NCBI GenBank assembly: GCA_900548855.1
Contig: URMF01000026.1
Location: forward strand, 1-43,712
Origin: an uncultured Eubacteriales bacterium
GTDB lineage: Bacteria; Bacillota; Clostridia; Lachnospirales; Lachnospiraceae
DNA: 43,712 bases
Direction: 5' to 3'
Part shown: piece after piece, positions 33,168 to 42,308 of the stretch
How the letters are laid out: each line of letters begins with the position of its first letter
Numbering within the stretch: the first letter of the stretch is position 1
The notes under the pieces: generated by a model
Database searches by the model: none
What the model was told of the DNA's origin: nothing
What the model saw: only the letters and a program-made list of their open reading frames with translations
Program-made: the position numbers and the translations under genes

Positions 33168-34679
33168 ATGCGCAGAGAAAAAGCACAGACAAATTGGACG
33201 ACGCAGTTGTCCGGCGAATTGGATGTACTGGCAAAGAAGTCATTTCAGGTTGGTCTATTTGGGGAAATTAAAAATGATACCATCCGGGAAAAAGCACCTG
33301 AGGTTGTGGAATCCATAAACAACCTGTTGAATTGTGCGAATTTGTTATTAAATCATGCCAGAGAAAATATGACGATGCTGAACCGGATGAATCACTCTGG
33401 AATGTGGTCAATGTATTTCGGGGAGGGACAGCAGATTAACCGGGTAATGTTTAGTGATGAATTCCGTGAAATTACAGGCTATACAGACCACAGTGAATTT
33501 GAAGATTCCATGGAGGCCTGGATGTCAAAGATTTATGAGCCGGATAAAGAAGGAGTCATGCAGGAGTTTCAGAATACTATCGAAGATACTACGGGGAAGA
33601 AAGTTTTTGATGTGGAGTACCGTTTCCAGACAAAGAACGAAGGACTTTGCTGGATGCGTATGGCGGGAGAAATTGTACGGCGGGGTGGTAAACCTTTTGA
33701 ATTTATAGGTACAATCTCCAATATTACAGTTGCTCATAACAATGCCATAGAACTGGATCTTTCGACAAAAAAACATGATGCGATAGATTCCATACTGAAC
33801 GAGGGCTCATGGAGTATGAACGTAATGGGGGGAGACATTAGAAATCCGGAAAATCAGTTCTGGTATTCGGAGCAGTTCAGAAGATTATTAGGTTTCCACA
33901 ATGAGCAGGATTTTCCAAACTCTCCGGATTCCTATTCGGATTTAATTCATGAAACGGACAAAAAGAGGGTTATGGAAGAGATTTTCAATTTTGTAAATTC
34001 GGGAACACATCAGGAACCTTTGAAAGAAGAATTTCGTATTCGTCATGCGGATGGTAGTTACCGCTGGTTTCATATGACAGTTACAGCAGTATATGATTCT
34101 GCCAAAAAACCAATTGTGCTGGCAGCCACAGCTCTCGATGTAACGGAACAGAAACGGAGCCGGGAAATATTTGAGGCAGATATGGAAAAGAGTATTCAGA
34201 GTCTGGCAGGGGGACTGGCTGAAATAAGTTCGGTAGTGGCTGAAGCGACAACAGATGTACAAGGGTTAAATGAACAGCAGGACAGCATTACGAAAGCTGC
34301 GGCTTCCGTAAATGAAAAAGTAAACGAATCTCTTGAAATTATTTCTTTAATCCAGGGGATTGCCTCCCAAACCAATCTGCTTTCTCTGAATGCCTCAATT
34401 GAGGCAGCAAGGGCAGGGGAAGCCGGAAAAGGATTTGCCGTAGTGGCCAATGAAGTGGGCAAACTGGCAGTTTCTTGTAATGACACATCCGAACATATTT
34501 CACAGAGCTTAAATCAGATGCAAAAGGCAATTGAACATATCCTTTCCAGAATTGAAGGCATGGATAAGGCAGTCACATCCCAGTCTGCGCATATGGAAAA
34601 AATCAATCATATGACACAGGAATTAAATGTGCTCTGTGAGCAGGAAAAGCAGATTGCACGAACTGTATTTTCAGATTGA
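33168..34679 (+). CDS. Cytoplasmic methyl-accepting chemotaxis protein with two PAS domains
   Basis: Chemoreceptor of 503 residues without any membrane helix. After an N-terminal helical part (1-70), two PAS domains follow at about 75-195 and 210-330; both keep the W-M-x-W pattern (SGMWSMYFGE and EGSWSMNVMG) and the EYRF/EFRI-type end. Residues about 345-503 are the signalling coiled coil, whose hairpin tip is near QTNLLSLNASIEAARAGEAGKGFAVVA. This is the CheA/CheW-binding part. It senses an internal signal, perhaps redox or a small molecule; no haem or flavin ligand is certain. It is a single-gene unit and starts after a GGGGGA site. Confidence 0.9.
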   Translation: MRREKAQTNWTTQLSGELDVLAKKSFQVGLFGEIKNDTIREKAPEVVESINNLLNCANLLLNHARENMTMLNRMNHSGMWSMYFGEGQQINRVMFSDEFREITGYTDHSEFEDSMEAWMSKIYEPDKEGVMQEFQNTIEDTTGKKVFDVEYRFQTKNEGLCWMRMAGEIVRRGGKPFEFIGTISNITVAHNNAIELDLSTKKHDAIDSILNEGSWSMNVMGGDIRNPENQFWYSEQFRRLLGFHNEQDFPNSPDSYSDLIHETDKKRVMEEIFNFVNSGTHQEPLKEEFRIRHADGSYRWFHMTVTAVYDSAKKPIVLAATALDVTEQKRSREIFEADMEKSIQSLAGGLAEISSVVAEATTDVQGLNEQQDSITKAAASVNEKVNESLEIISLIQGIASQTNLLSLNASIEAARAGEAGKGFAVVANEVGKLAVSCNDTSEHISQSLNQMQKAIEHILSRIEGMDKAVTSQSAHMEKINHMTQELNVLCEQEKQIARTVFSD

Positions 34680-34699
34680 CAAAAGACATGGGAACAGAG

Positions 34700-34738
34700 C
34701 TTGTTCTCCTTTACAATCCATGTGTATTGTAGTTACAG
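34700..34738 (+). promoter_or_regulatory. Promoter sequence, copy 2 (DUF1189-like gene)
   Basis: Matches 33069-33108 with about five substitutions and one deleted base. TTGTTC (34701-34706) and TATTGT (34725-34730) are 18 bp apart. It lies 31 bp before the ATG of the next gene. Confidence 0.6.
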
Positions 34739-34769
34739 GGGATTTATTAATATTGCAGGAGGATTTCAA

Positions 34770-35855
34770 ATGATAACCAAAATCAACCCATTTGCGCAAA
34801 TTTATGAGGCATTTCGTGGATTTACAGAGCCCGGTGCTTTCTATCATTTACGCAGACAGTCAACCGGAAGTAAAATTGTTTATTCTCTCATTATAAGCAT
34901 TTTAGCAGCGCTTATGATATGCGGATTCACAGTCTTTCAAATCATTACCAACAAAGATTTTAATAACGCATTAACGAATATGCCGGAATTTTCTTATCTG
35001 GATGGCGAATTCAATTGTGAAAAATCCTATTCCATTCCTTCAGACAGAAAATATTTAATTCTTGATTCTCAAGTGGACAAATGGGATATAGACATTCTTG
35101 CGCAACAGGTACAAGGTAATGCCCAAAAGGGCTACCAGGATTTTCAAACAGCCTTAGACGATTCCAGTATCAACGAAATTATGCTCATCAGCAAAACTAA
35201 CCTGGTATCTTATAAAAAATATACAAATCAGTTTTCTGAAATGAGCTTAGCGGAATTATTTAATATTTTAAACATATCTGCATTTTCCAAGCAGACTATC
35301 ATTGACGGCTACAAGGGCTTTTCAATTAAAGTGGGCTTGCTTTGCGCTCTCTTTATATTTCCATATCAATTTGGCAAACTATTTCTTATGACATTACTGT
35401 TATCTCTTGTTGCCCTTATCATCAATGCTATCTGCGGTTCAAAGGAACAATTTTCTACTTTGTATTGGATTACTTTCTATATGCAAAGTATCATTTTGCT
35501 GATTAAAATTATTGGGGATGCTTTTCTCAGCTTTGGTGGATTTACATTAACAATTGCCTGTTTCCTGTTTTATATCTGTATGATGTACCGCACCTTAAAA
35601 AATGGGGAACCCGTTCAAAAACCAGTAACATCCTACAACACGAATGATGACTTGGACGATTTTCTACAGAACCCCACCACACCAGAACCAGTCCGTTCTC
35701 CATTTGACCCGCAGACTCCCGACACCACCAACTCCTATAATACAGATATATTTAATGATGCGAATACTAGCAGCCCTTCCTCGGATAATACATCCGGAAC
35801 TGTTGATTCTGCAAAACCAGTGTCTGGATTATCCCTCAAACTAAAAGACGATTGA
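34770..35855 (+). CDS. DUF1189-like membrane protein
   Basis: Protein of 361 residues from MITKINPFAQIYEAFRGF, with AGGAGG 7 bp upstream; an earlier in-frame ATG at 34701 lies inside the promoter and is rejected. One helix near 37-58 is followed by an external domain (about 60-185) and then four helices (about 190-280), the DUF1189 plan. The C-terminal 75 residues are a Pro/Thr/Ser/Asn-rich tail (NPTTPEPVRSPFDPQTPDTT) with no predicted fold. The function is unknown. The promoter resembles that of the chemoreceptor upstream. Confidence 0.75.
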   Translation: MITKINPFAQIYEAFRGFTEPGAFYHLRRQSTGSKIVYSLIISILAALMICGFTVFQIITNKDFNNALTNMPEFSYLDGEFNCEKSYSIPSDRKYLILDSQVDKWDIDILAQQVQGNAQKGYQDFQTALDDSSINEIMLISKTNLVSYKKYTNQFSEMSLAELFNILNISAFSKQTIIDGYKGFSIKVGLLCALFIFPYQFGKLFLMTLLLSLVALIINAICGSKEQFSTLYWITFYMQSIILLIKIIGDAFLSFGGFTLTIACFLFYICMMYRTLKNGEPVQKPVTSYNTNDDLDDFLQNPTTPEPVRSPFDPQTPDTTNSYNTDIFNDANTSSPSSDNTSGTVDSAKPVSGLSLKLKDD

Positions 35856-35871
35856 TAACAATCATAGAGAA

Positions 35872-35904
35872 AGGAGACTGCTGCATTGTTATGCACAGTC
35901 TCCT
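35872..35904. terminator. Shared hairpin between convergent genes
   Basis: AGGAGACTG and GCAT pair with ATGC and CAGTCTCCT around a short loop. It lies between the stops of the DUF1189-like gene and the dGTPase-like gene and overlaps the last codon of the latter. It probably ends both transcripts, though T-tracts are weak. Confidence 0.6.
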
Positions 35905-37117
35905 ATTCTTCAAAATACGACACATACTCCACCTTATACGGACTCCCTGGAAACAGATAATCAAATAAATCCACAAAATAATCATCTGTCATGCTCGCTA
36001 TAAAGTCAACCACCATCTGGTTTGGTTCCGTCCTATTTAAATACTTATCATATCCATAGGTGGCAGTATTTTCTTTCACATAATCAATATGATGCTTATA
36101 AATAATCGAGCTGGTATCCCCCGCCTTCAAATCACTTAACAGCTGCTCGTACATCAAATGAAACATCGGTCGAATCCTCTCTTCATAAATCCGGTCCACT
36201 GCTTCATTAAAATATATTTTTTCGTAATTCTCTTTCTTTGTCGCTTTAATGGCTTTGTAATACGCATCATCCATGACGATACAATCCTTGCCATAGCTAT
36301 TCTCTACAATATTGACAATCAGGTTGTTAATAATCTCCGGATTACTTTTACCAAATGCCTGCTCATCAAAAATACTATCGTCTACGATTAAGTTTGCCCG
36401 TCTGGCATCCTGCCGGTCTTTACCCAGATAGGCAATCATATCACAAATCCGCACTACACAAGCTTCCAAGGTATACGGCACGAGACGGTCAATTGCCTTT
36501 TTATCCCCATAGCATTGTTCATATTTTATATCAAATGCCGCAAAATCCTCCATCTTTACCGGCCGGTACTCCTGCATGGCAAACTCTCCATTATGGCAGA
36601 GAATGCCGTCCAAGGTCTGCAGACTGACATTCCGGTTTAAAATCTCATCTAACACCCTGACACTATGTACATTATGATTAAAATACCTTCCTGTATGTTC
36701 CTGCAGACATTCACTTAAATAACGTTCTCCGGCATGACCAAATGGCGTATGTCCGATGTCATGCCCCAATGCAATGGCCTCAATTAATTCCGTATTCAAC
36801 CCCAGCAGGGAACCTATATTTCTTGCAATTCTTGATACCAGCTGGACATGAAGCGCCCTTCTTGTAATATCATCATTTTTATAAAAGGAAAAAACCTGAG
36901 TCTTATCTGCATACCGGTTATAATACGGTGTATGCATGATTTTCTCACAATCCCTCACATATGCCGGACGTAACAATTTATTCCGATCCCAGTCCTGCTT
37001 CCTCCGGATAGCATCCTCATTCCTGGTACGGTATGGATTTTCATGCCCTTGCCGCCTGTCCTCTGAAATTCTCCGCTGTAATTCACTTGACAAATCATAA
37101 TACTTCTTTTGTTCCAT
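35903..37117 (-). CDS. dgt: dGTPase-like HD-domain deoxynucleotide triphosphohydrolase
   Basis: Protein of 404 residues. The HD motif is complete: RRALHVQLVSRIARNIG (His90), then EAIALGHDIGHTPFGHAGE (His119-Asp120, His123, His128), and a later acidic ligand in CDMIAYLGKD. The N-terminal RTRNEDAIRRKQDWDRN and KIMHTPYYNRYADKTQVF are typical of dNTP triphosphohydrolases, which cleave dNTPs into nucleosides and triphosphate. The family includes antiphage members, but this one is the standard-length housekeeping type. It is last in a four-gene operon, 18 bp after the hydrolase gene. Confidence 0.93.
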   Translation of the reverse strand: MEQKKYYDLSSELQRRISEDRRQGHENPYRTRNEDAIRRKQDWDRNKLLRPAYVRDCEKIMHTPYYNRYADKTQVFSFYKNDDITRRALHVQLVSRIARNIGSLLGLNTELIEAIALGHDIGHTPFGHAGERYLSECLQEHTGRYFNHNVHSVRVLDEILNRNVSLQTLDGILCHNGEFAMQEYRPVKMEDFAAFDIKYEQCYGDKKAIDRLVPYTLEACVVRICDMIAYLGKDRQDARRANLIVDDSIFDEQAFGKSNPEIINNLIVNIVENSYGKDCIVMDDAYYKAIKATKKENYEKIYFNEAVDRIYEERIRPMFHLMYEQLLSDLKAGDTSSIIYKHHIDYVKENTATYGYDKYLNRTEPNQMVVDFIASMTDDYFVDLFDYLFPGSPYKVEYVSYFEE

Positions 37118-37135
37118 ATCGAATATCTGTCCTAT

Positions 37136-38644
37136 CTATTTTACATATTTACTGACAAAATCAAAGGTCTTCTTGTAATAATTCTCCGGCTCTGCATATC
37201 TGCAATCCTCATGTGTGCCTGCTGGCACCGTAAATACTTCATGCTCTGAGGCAATTGCCTTGTCTAACTGGGTCGTCATTTCCTCTGTGACATAGGTATC
37301 ATTTTGCCCCCGAATCAACAGAATTGGTATATTGCTGTTCTTAACCTGTTTTACGGCGTCTGCCTCCTTCAAGCTGTAGCCAGCCCACACCTTCATTACC
37401 GGGTTTATCATATGCAATAATGGAAATACCGGCCATTTTTCATGCCGGGTCTTATATTCCTTTTTCACAACCTCCCAGGCATTTGTATATGCACCTTCTG
37501 CCACTATGGCTTTCACAGAGCTTTTAACCGGCTCTCCAGTAAGCATCAATGCAGTATCCGCCCCAATATCTATGCCATGAATAACCACCTCAGCTGATGG
37601 ATTATCCTTCAAAATCACATCTATCCAGTTAATCACATCCAGCCTGTCAAGCCAGCCCATGCCAAAGAAGGAGCCTTCACTCTCACCATGCGCCCTCAAA
37701 TCCGGCATTAAAACATTATATCCCTTTTTCACATAATGCATGGCAATATCGTAAATATCTTCCATGCTCCCATTATACCCATGGAGAATAACCACCCATT
37801 TGCTACTCGTTTCATCAGCAACTATTTTTCTGGCAACCAGAATACTTTTATCGTCTGCCTCCAATGTGAGTTTTTCTCTAGTAACGGTACTGAGCCATTC
37901 CTTAACTTTGTCATCCTCACTTGATTTGTTTGAAAGCGTATTGGAAGCCACTGTCATTCCTTCTGTGCACTGCCGGTTACCACTGCGCCCTCGTATCATT
38001 AAATCCCTGGAAAGAAAAAATCCTGCTACAGCAGTAACAATTGTAACTAGGACAATGACTTTAAAGAGTGTCCAGATTCCCTCAAAAAATGTACCAATCA
38101 CCCTGCCAACTGTAACCTTGTCTTTCGGCTGTTCCGGATTTTTTATTACAATCGGTTCTTCCTCTATGAATTCCTCTATTTTTTTACCCTTTACACTGCT
38201 TTTTTTGTCTCCTGGCTCAAAGCCATTTTTCTTGCTGTTCCCAGTTGCCGGCACATTGCCTTTCGCCATCGCATTATTTTGTGCCGTCAGCTTCTCTTTA
38301 CCGGCTTTATTCACAGGCTTCTTATCTACAGCCTTATTGTCTTGCCTGCTGCCTTTCCCGGCAGGCTTCTCATTCTTCATCCCTGAGTCTTTCCTTACAG
38401 ATTTCTCATCCTTTTTACTATTCTTTTCCGTAGCCCTTGGAGTTTTCTCGCTGCCTGCATTTTTTTCAGTCTTTTTATCATTTATTTTCTTAGGATTATT
38501 ACTGTCCGATGTATTTTTCTGCTCTGCAAGCTTTTCTGCCGCACTTTTCAGCACTTGATTGACTTCCTCATCCGTAATCTTCCGATTGGGATTCCGGGGT
38601 ATATTTTTAACCATTTCCCCCTGTTTTTTCTCTTCGTCCCTCAT
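37136..38644 (-). CDS. Membrane-anchored alpha/beta hydrolase with Asp at the nucleophile position
   Basis: Protein of 502 residues. Residues 1-175 are a Lys-rich, low-complexity cytoplasmic region. One membrane helix (about 192-212) follows. The extracytoplasmic alpha/beta hydrolase domain has VVILHGYNGS, MPDLRAHGESEG and a nucleophile-elbow segment VVIHGIDIGADTAL. In most relatives this elbow reads GxSxG; here it is G-I-D-I-G, with Asp359 in place of serine. Asp449 (RGQNDTYV) and His478 (AGTHEDC) could complete a triad. It might use an aspartate nucleophile, as haloalkane dehalogenases do, or be inactive. It lies between aroD and the dGTPase-like gene. Confidence 0.8.
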   Translation of the reverse strand: MRDEEKKQGEMVKNIPRNPNRKITDEEVNQVLKSAAEKLAEQKNTSDSNNPKKINDKKTEKNAGSEKTPRATEKNSKKDEKSVRKDSGMKNEKPAGKGSRQDNKAVDKKPVNKAGKEKLTAQNNAMAKGNVPATGNSKKNGFEPGDKKSSVKGKKIEEFIEEEPIVIKNPEQPKDKVTVGRVIGTFFEGIWTLFKVIVLVTIVTAVAGFFLSRDLMIRGRSGNRQCTEGMTVASNTLSNKSSEDDKVKEWLSTVTREKLTLEADDKSILVARKIVADETSSKWVVILHGYNGSMEDIYDIAMHYVKKGYNVLMPDLRAHGESEGSFFGMGWLDRLDVINWIDVILKDNPSAEVVIHGIDIGADTALMLTGEPVKSSVKAIVAEGAYTNAWEVVKKEYKTRHEKWPVFPLLHMINPVMKVWAGYSLKEADAVKQVKNSNIPILLIRGQNDTYVTEEMTTQLDKAIASEHEVFTVPAGTHEDCRYAEPENYYKKTFDFVSKYVK

Positions 38645-38668
38645 AAAAGAACCTCCTCATTATTCCGA

Positions 38669-39433
38669 TTATTGCCTATGTAAAATCGTAAGACTCTGTC
38701 GTGCCTCATCTATGGGAATCTGACCTGGTGCTGACGTTCTGCCAACTGTTGCAAATGTCAATGCTGAGCCAAAGAGTTCTCCTGCTAGCCGGCTAACCAT
38801 ACCGATATCATTCATGGACATTGTAACAATCGGCTTTGTTCCACCAGCTTCGTGATAGGTAAGCGTTGCCGACAACAATGTAAGCACATCCCTTTCTTTT
38901 TGCGGCATAACCGCTATTTTCGGGATATCTGCTCCCTGTTCATCCATATATCTAAGTCTTGCAACGATATCCGTTTCATTCGGTGTCTTCTCAAAATCAT
39001 GGTTACTGCCAACCACAAATACACCGTTATTATGGGCAATTCCACAAACGGAAGCAAGCAAGCCATCCTGCATAAATGCTTCCACATCAATCAAATCAAT
39101 ATAACCACTTGCACAGGCTGCCGCACAAAGTGCTTTGTAATCCTCACAGGTAATGCTTCTCCTGCCGCCTTCCGGCTCACTTCTAAATGTGAACAATAGC
39201 ACGGTTTCACCAATTATCTGTCTCAGCTTCCCCAACATATGTAAAACCTGTTCTATATCACTGACATCCTGAAACCAATCTATTCGGAGTTCTATGCAAT
39301 CGGGCTGCTTCTGTAAGATATCCTGTGCCTGTGTTAATATTTCCGGCTCCGTATTACCCACAATCGGCACACATATCTTAGGTATCCCTTTTCCAAATTC
39401 AATTCCTCTGATTTTAATACCTGTTACCTGCAT
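38669..39433 (-). CDS. aroD: Type I 3-dehydroquinate dehydratase
   Basis: Enzyme of 254 residues for the third step of the shikimate pathway, converting 3-dehydroquinate to 3-dehydroshikimate through a Schiff base. The family motifs are complete: ELRIDWF (about 48-54), TFRSEPEGG, GSNHDFEKTP with His145, KIAVMP with Lys172, TMSMNDIGMVSR, and the phosphate-like GSALTFATVGRTSAPGQI near the end. Length is typical. It starts 2 bp after the small gene upstream. The rest of the aromatic pathway is not in this window. Confidence 0.96.
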   Translation of the reverse strand: MQVTGIKIRGIEFGKGIPKICVPIVGNTEPEILTQAQDILQKQPDCIELRIDWFQDVSDIEQVLHMLGKLRQIIGETVLLFTFRSEPEGGRRSITCEDYKALCAAACASGYIDLIDVEAFMQDGLLASVCGIAHNNGVFVVGSNHDFEKTPNETDIVARLRYMDEQGADIPKIAVMPQKERDVLTLLSATLTYHEAGGTKPIVTMSMNDIGMVSRLAGELFGSALTFATVGRTSAPGQIPIDEARQSLTILHRQ

Positions 39434-39435
39434 CC

Positions 39436-39687
39436 CTATTCTTCCCGCATTTTTAAATGTCTTGATTCCAGTTGTTTCACCGCATTGTCTAGCTGTTCTC
39501 GCATAGATTCTGTTATATTAGTTGTTTCCCCATAATTCAGATAAGCTAAGATTGTAAGCATTTCTGATTCACTGTCAACAAAATATCCGGTTCCCTCCTG
39601 CTCCATATTACCAACATTTTTTACCAATTCTAACATTTTGTTGGGCATCATTCTGTAATCCCATGGTCCTACTGTTCTCTCTAACAT
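39436..39687 (-). CDS. Small hypothetical protein upstream of aroD
   Basis: Protein of 83 residues from MLERTVGPWDYRMMPNKMLE; AGGAGGG lies 7 bp before this ATG. A longer frame to 39798 has no site and contains the promoter, so it is rejected. The protein is helical and charged (EQEGTGYFVDSESEMLTILAYL; ESMREQLDNAVKQLE). No domain is recognised. It is first in the operon with aroD, the hydrolase and the dGTPase-like gene. Confidence 0.75.
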   Translation of the reverse strand: MLERTVGPWDYRMMPNKMLELVKNVGNMEQEGTGYFVDSESEMLTILAYLNYGETTNITESMREQLDNAVKQLESRHLKMREE

Positions 39688-39722
39688 GTCTTCCCTCCTG
39701 ATTCGTCTAATCATCCAAGATA

Positions 39723-39751
39723 AGTATACAATAAGAAACTCTTTTTTGAAA
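39723..39751 (-). promoter_or_regulatory. Promoter of the aroD-containing operon
   Basis: On the minus strand TTTCAA (39746-39751), a 17-bp spacer and TATACT (39723-39728). It is 36 bp upstream of the start codon of the 83-residue gene. Confidence 0.55.
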
Positions 39752-39838
39752 TACCTATTCTTTACCAAAATTCTTAAAACTTTCTTATTATTTATCAATT
39801 CTCCTCTATTGGAAACTGAAGAAATATTCTACCTTTGG

Positions 39839-40672
39839 TCAGAAACTATGACCACCGCCACCTCCGCCTCCAGAGCCACCGCCTCCAGAACCGCCGCCTC
39901 CAGAGCTACTTGGACTGTACACCCGTTCAGAATGTGTTTGCTGTACTTGAAAGTCCAATATATGTTGTCTTGCAGTTAACCCTGTCAACACTTCCGCATC
40001 AGAGGGCTTTTTGGTTGTTGCGCATTGCCGCACAATAAAATAACAAATTATTAATGCAAAGGAAAAGGCTAGCAAGGCATTACTCCCATACTTCATGGGC
40101 TGGGAAATCCTTCCGCCCTCTAACAGTGTCAACTCTTGTGAAAAAGCTGTCACAGCACAGGTATAATAATCTCCATCGGAGGCATATTGGTAAGTATTAT
40201 CTGTAATCGTATTCGCCCTTCCCTTTGTAATAGTTTGATATATCGCTCCATCACTGAATATGTAAATCATCCGATTCCTCATATCAATTAGAAATAGGGT
40301 TCCACTATTGTCCTTAAACTGATTATAATAATATTGTTGGGCATAGGCTGCCGCGGATGTATAATTACTGTCCGTACTATGGAATACTACATTGCCATAG
40401 GCAGTTATCCCCTGCATAGCCTCCAACAGACAGGTTTGCTGCTCAGGACTTAGCAGCTCCGCTGTGTCCTCTATCTTTGCACAATATCCCGTGTCCTCAT
40501 TAAGATACTCAAATGTATTTTTCCCCTCGGAGGAAGACATACTTCCAACTATTCTCTCCAATGAACTCTGCGTTGCAAAACTGTCAAATGCATTTATCAG
40601 ACCGCATCCAACCATGAACACACAGAAAACAATCCTTAAAACAATTCCCCTGTTCTTCTCACCCACGGTCAT
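39839..40672 (-). CDS. TPM-domain membrane protein with Gly-rich tail
   Basis: Protein of 277 residues from MTVGEKNRGIVLRIVFC, whose GGGAGG site lies in the end of the upstream gene (14-bp overlap). A signal/anchor helix (about 8-28) leads to a TPM_phosphatase-type external domain: EDTAELLSPEQQTCLLEAMQG, YGNVVFHSTDSNY, YAQQYYYNQFKDNSGTLFLIDMRNRMIYIFSDG. A second helix (about 195-213) returns to the cytoplasm and the protein ends in a GGGGSGGGG-type stretch with HSF. Such ends are common in YgcG/TPM proteins. Exact function is unknown; it is coupled to the zinc-ribbon membrane protein. Confidence 0.85.
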   Translation of the reverse strand: MTVGEKNRGIVLRIVFCVFMVGCGLINAFDSFATQSSLERIVGSMSSSEGKNTFEYLNEDTGYCAKIEDTAELLSPEQQTCLLEAMQGITAYGNVVFHSTDSNYTSAAAYAQQYYYNQFKDNSGTLFLIDMRNRMIYIFSDGAIYQTITKGRANTITDNTYQYASDGDYYTCAVTAFSQELTLLEGGRISQPMKYGSNALLAFSFALIICYFIVRQCATTKKPSDAEVLTGLTARQHILDFQVQQTHSERVYSPSSSGGGGSGGGGSGGGGGGGHSF

Positions 40673-42308
40673 CACCTCCCCGATAATCAAACTGGGGCAG
40701 CTTCCTGGTGGCAAGAATATTATAGTTGCGAATCAAGTCCAGCAAAGTAATGACTACTGCTATCAGTAATCCCAAAACTGTTCCATAATAGTACACATCG
40801 GAAACCGGATTCCATACAATAGTAGCCGCCGCCACCGCTAACATGAGTATCGTACAGGCAAACCCTGGATATCTTTTTCGGGGCTGGATTTCTTTTCCAT
40901 AAATTATGCCTTTATACCCCATAATTCCGGAAAACACCAGTGCAGAAAACACAATTATCATGCTACCTGCTTTTCCCAAAAACACTTCGATAAATGTATC
41001 GCCAAAAGTGAGACCCATATATAGCAGCACAATGCAAATACTCAGTACCCCTTCCCCTTTTTTCTGGCTCTTTTTTGGTTTATGCGATTTTTCTTTCTTC
41101 CGCAATTGTTCTTTTGTCATAATATACGGCTCCGTTCCTTCCAGAGCAGATGCCGCTTCCATAACCGCCTGCTTTTGCCGCAATCCTTCCATAGCTCCCT
41201 TATCATCTTTATACCCCTCTTTTTCGGCAATCTCCTTACTCTCTCTTTCGTAGATAACCAGAACCAATGCAGCAAGAATAGAAACAGCCGTCAGCAGCAC
41301 AGAAGGCGTTACTGTCAATATTAAATTGAATAAAAAGAAAATTGGTATAGCCAGAAGCAAGGATGCTGTCAGATATTTGCTGATTTTTACCGGCAGGTCA
41401 GCTACTACTTTCCCGGTCTGTCCATTGACGGTTGCATAAGCCACCCTGTCTTTATTGCGATAACACAAAAACCACACTGGAAACATTGCCAGCTGTTCCC
41501 CTTCACACTGCGTATGATATTTGTCCGACAAGTTCTCATAATGTCCCAGATTATAGTAATTTAAATTTAGCTCCTTTTCCAGATACTCCTTTGTCTGCGT
41601 ATTTGCAGCATTTACCGCCTCCTCCGTATAAAGGCTCTTACCCACATCTGCCATATCCGCATAAAATCCACTTAAAAATGATGGGGTAAACGCCTTCATC
41701 CGTTTTGCATCAAAGGGCACAATCCGCTCACTTATATTATCTGCAAAGGAAACAGATGCATCATAGGACAAACCGTTATAATCAAAATCTAGGCTGCCTG
41801 TCAGATTATAATAATCTGTTATCTTATAATTTCCACTGCGGTGAATTACTTTTCCCAATAATAACAACGGCCCCTGCTGCGTGACATGGTAAACCCAGTA
41901 AGGCATATAAATTCCCCGGAAGCTTTCAATATATTTCGGATTTCTGAGTTCTTTCGGAGCAAATACTGCCTTTCTCACCCGTTTTATATACTCTGCCTTG
42001 CAGTCTTCCTTCGTCTTTTGAAACGGAATAATAAACGCAGGTCTTTTTTCCTTCTCCAATCGGCTGTTCAAGATTGTAGCCGCCCCACAAAAGCTGCAAA
42101 ACCCCGCCGCCGTATTATCCGTGCTATAAATCTCTCCTCCACACTGAGGACAGCAAAACACGGTAACCTCATACTCATTCTGTTCCTCTGCATCCTTTTC
42201 CCTGGCTATCTCATATGGATTAAACTTTCCACTACAATAGGCACAGGCAAGCTGTTGAGACCGGATATCAAACCGCAGATTTCCACCACAATTGGGACAT
42301 TCGTACAT
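40659..42308 (-). CDS. Zinc-ribbon membrane protein coupled to a TPM protein
   Basis: Protein of 549 residues. Two zinc ribbons open it: CPNCGG with CAYC (about 4-25) and CPQCGG with CSFC (about 53-73). A middle domain (about 90-310) contains FRGIYMPYWVYHVT, YDASVSFAD, a YNLGHYENLS stretch and FPVWFLCYRNKDRVAYATVNGQTGKV, recalling DNA-directed RNA polymerase-like 'TFIIB zinc ribbon' membrane proteins. Hydrophobic segments lie near 322-355 and in three or more helices from 430 onward, separated by a Lys-rich loop. The function is unknown. It overlaps the TPM gene by 14 bp. Confidence 0.75.
   Translation of the reverse strand: MYECPNCGGNLRFDIRSQQLACAYCSGKFNPYEIAREKDAEEQNEYEVTVFCCPQCGGEIYSTDNTAAGFCSFCGAATILNSRLEKEKRPAFIIPFQKTKEDCKAEYIKRVRKAVFAPKELRNPKYIESFRGIYMPYWVYHVTQQGPLLLLGKVIHRSGNYKITDYYNLTGSLDFDYNGLSYDASVSFADNISERIVPFDAKRMKAFTPSFLSGFYADMADVGKSLYTEEAVNAANTQTKEYLEKELNLNYYNLGHYENLSDKYHTQCEGEQLAMFPVWFLCYRNKDRVAYATVNGQTGKVVADLPVKISKYLTASLLLAIPIFFLFNLILTVTPSVLLTAVSILAALVLVIYERESKEIAEKEGYKDDKGAMEGLRQKQAVMEAASALEGTEPYIMTKEQLRKKEKSHKPKKSQKKGEGVLSICIVLLYMGLTFGDTFIEVFLGKAGSMIIVFSALVFSGIMGYKGIIYGKEIQPRKRYPGFACTILMLAVAAATIVWNPVSDVYYYGTVLGLLIAVVITLLDLIRNYNILATRKLPQFDYRGGDDRG

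Noticed and set aside
35903..37117. An antiviral dGTPase defence function.
   Set aside because: The gene sits in a housekeeping operon with aroD and has the usual length and motifs; nothing indicates defence.
37764..38558. A 264-residue plus-strand frame opposite the alpha/beta hydrolase gene.
   Set aside because: It is a shadow of the Lys-rich region; residues are low-complexity and there is no ribosome site.
39839..39915. Repetitive GGC/GGA-type DNA at the end of the TPM gene that looks like a microsatellite.
   Set aside because: It encodes the Gly/Ser-rich tail normal for TPM proteins.
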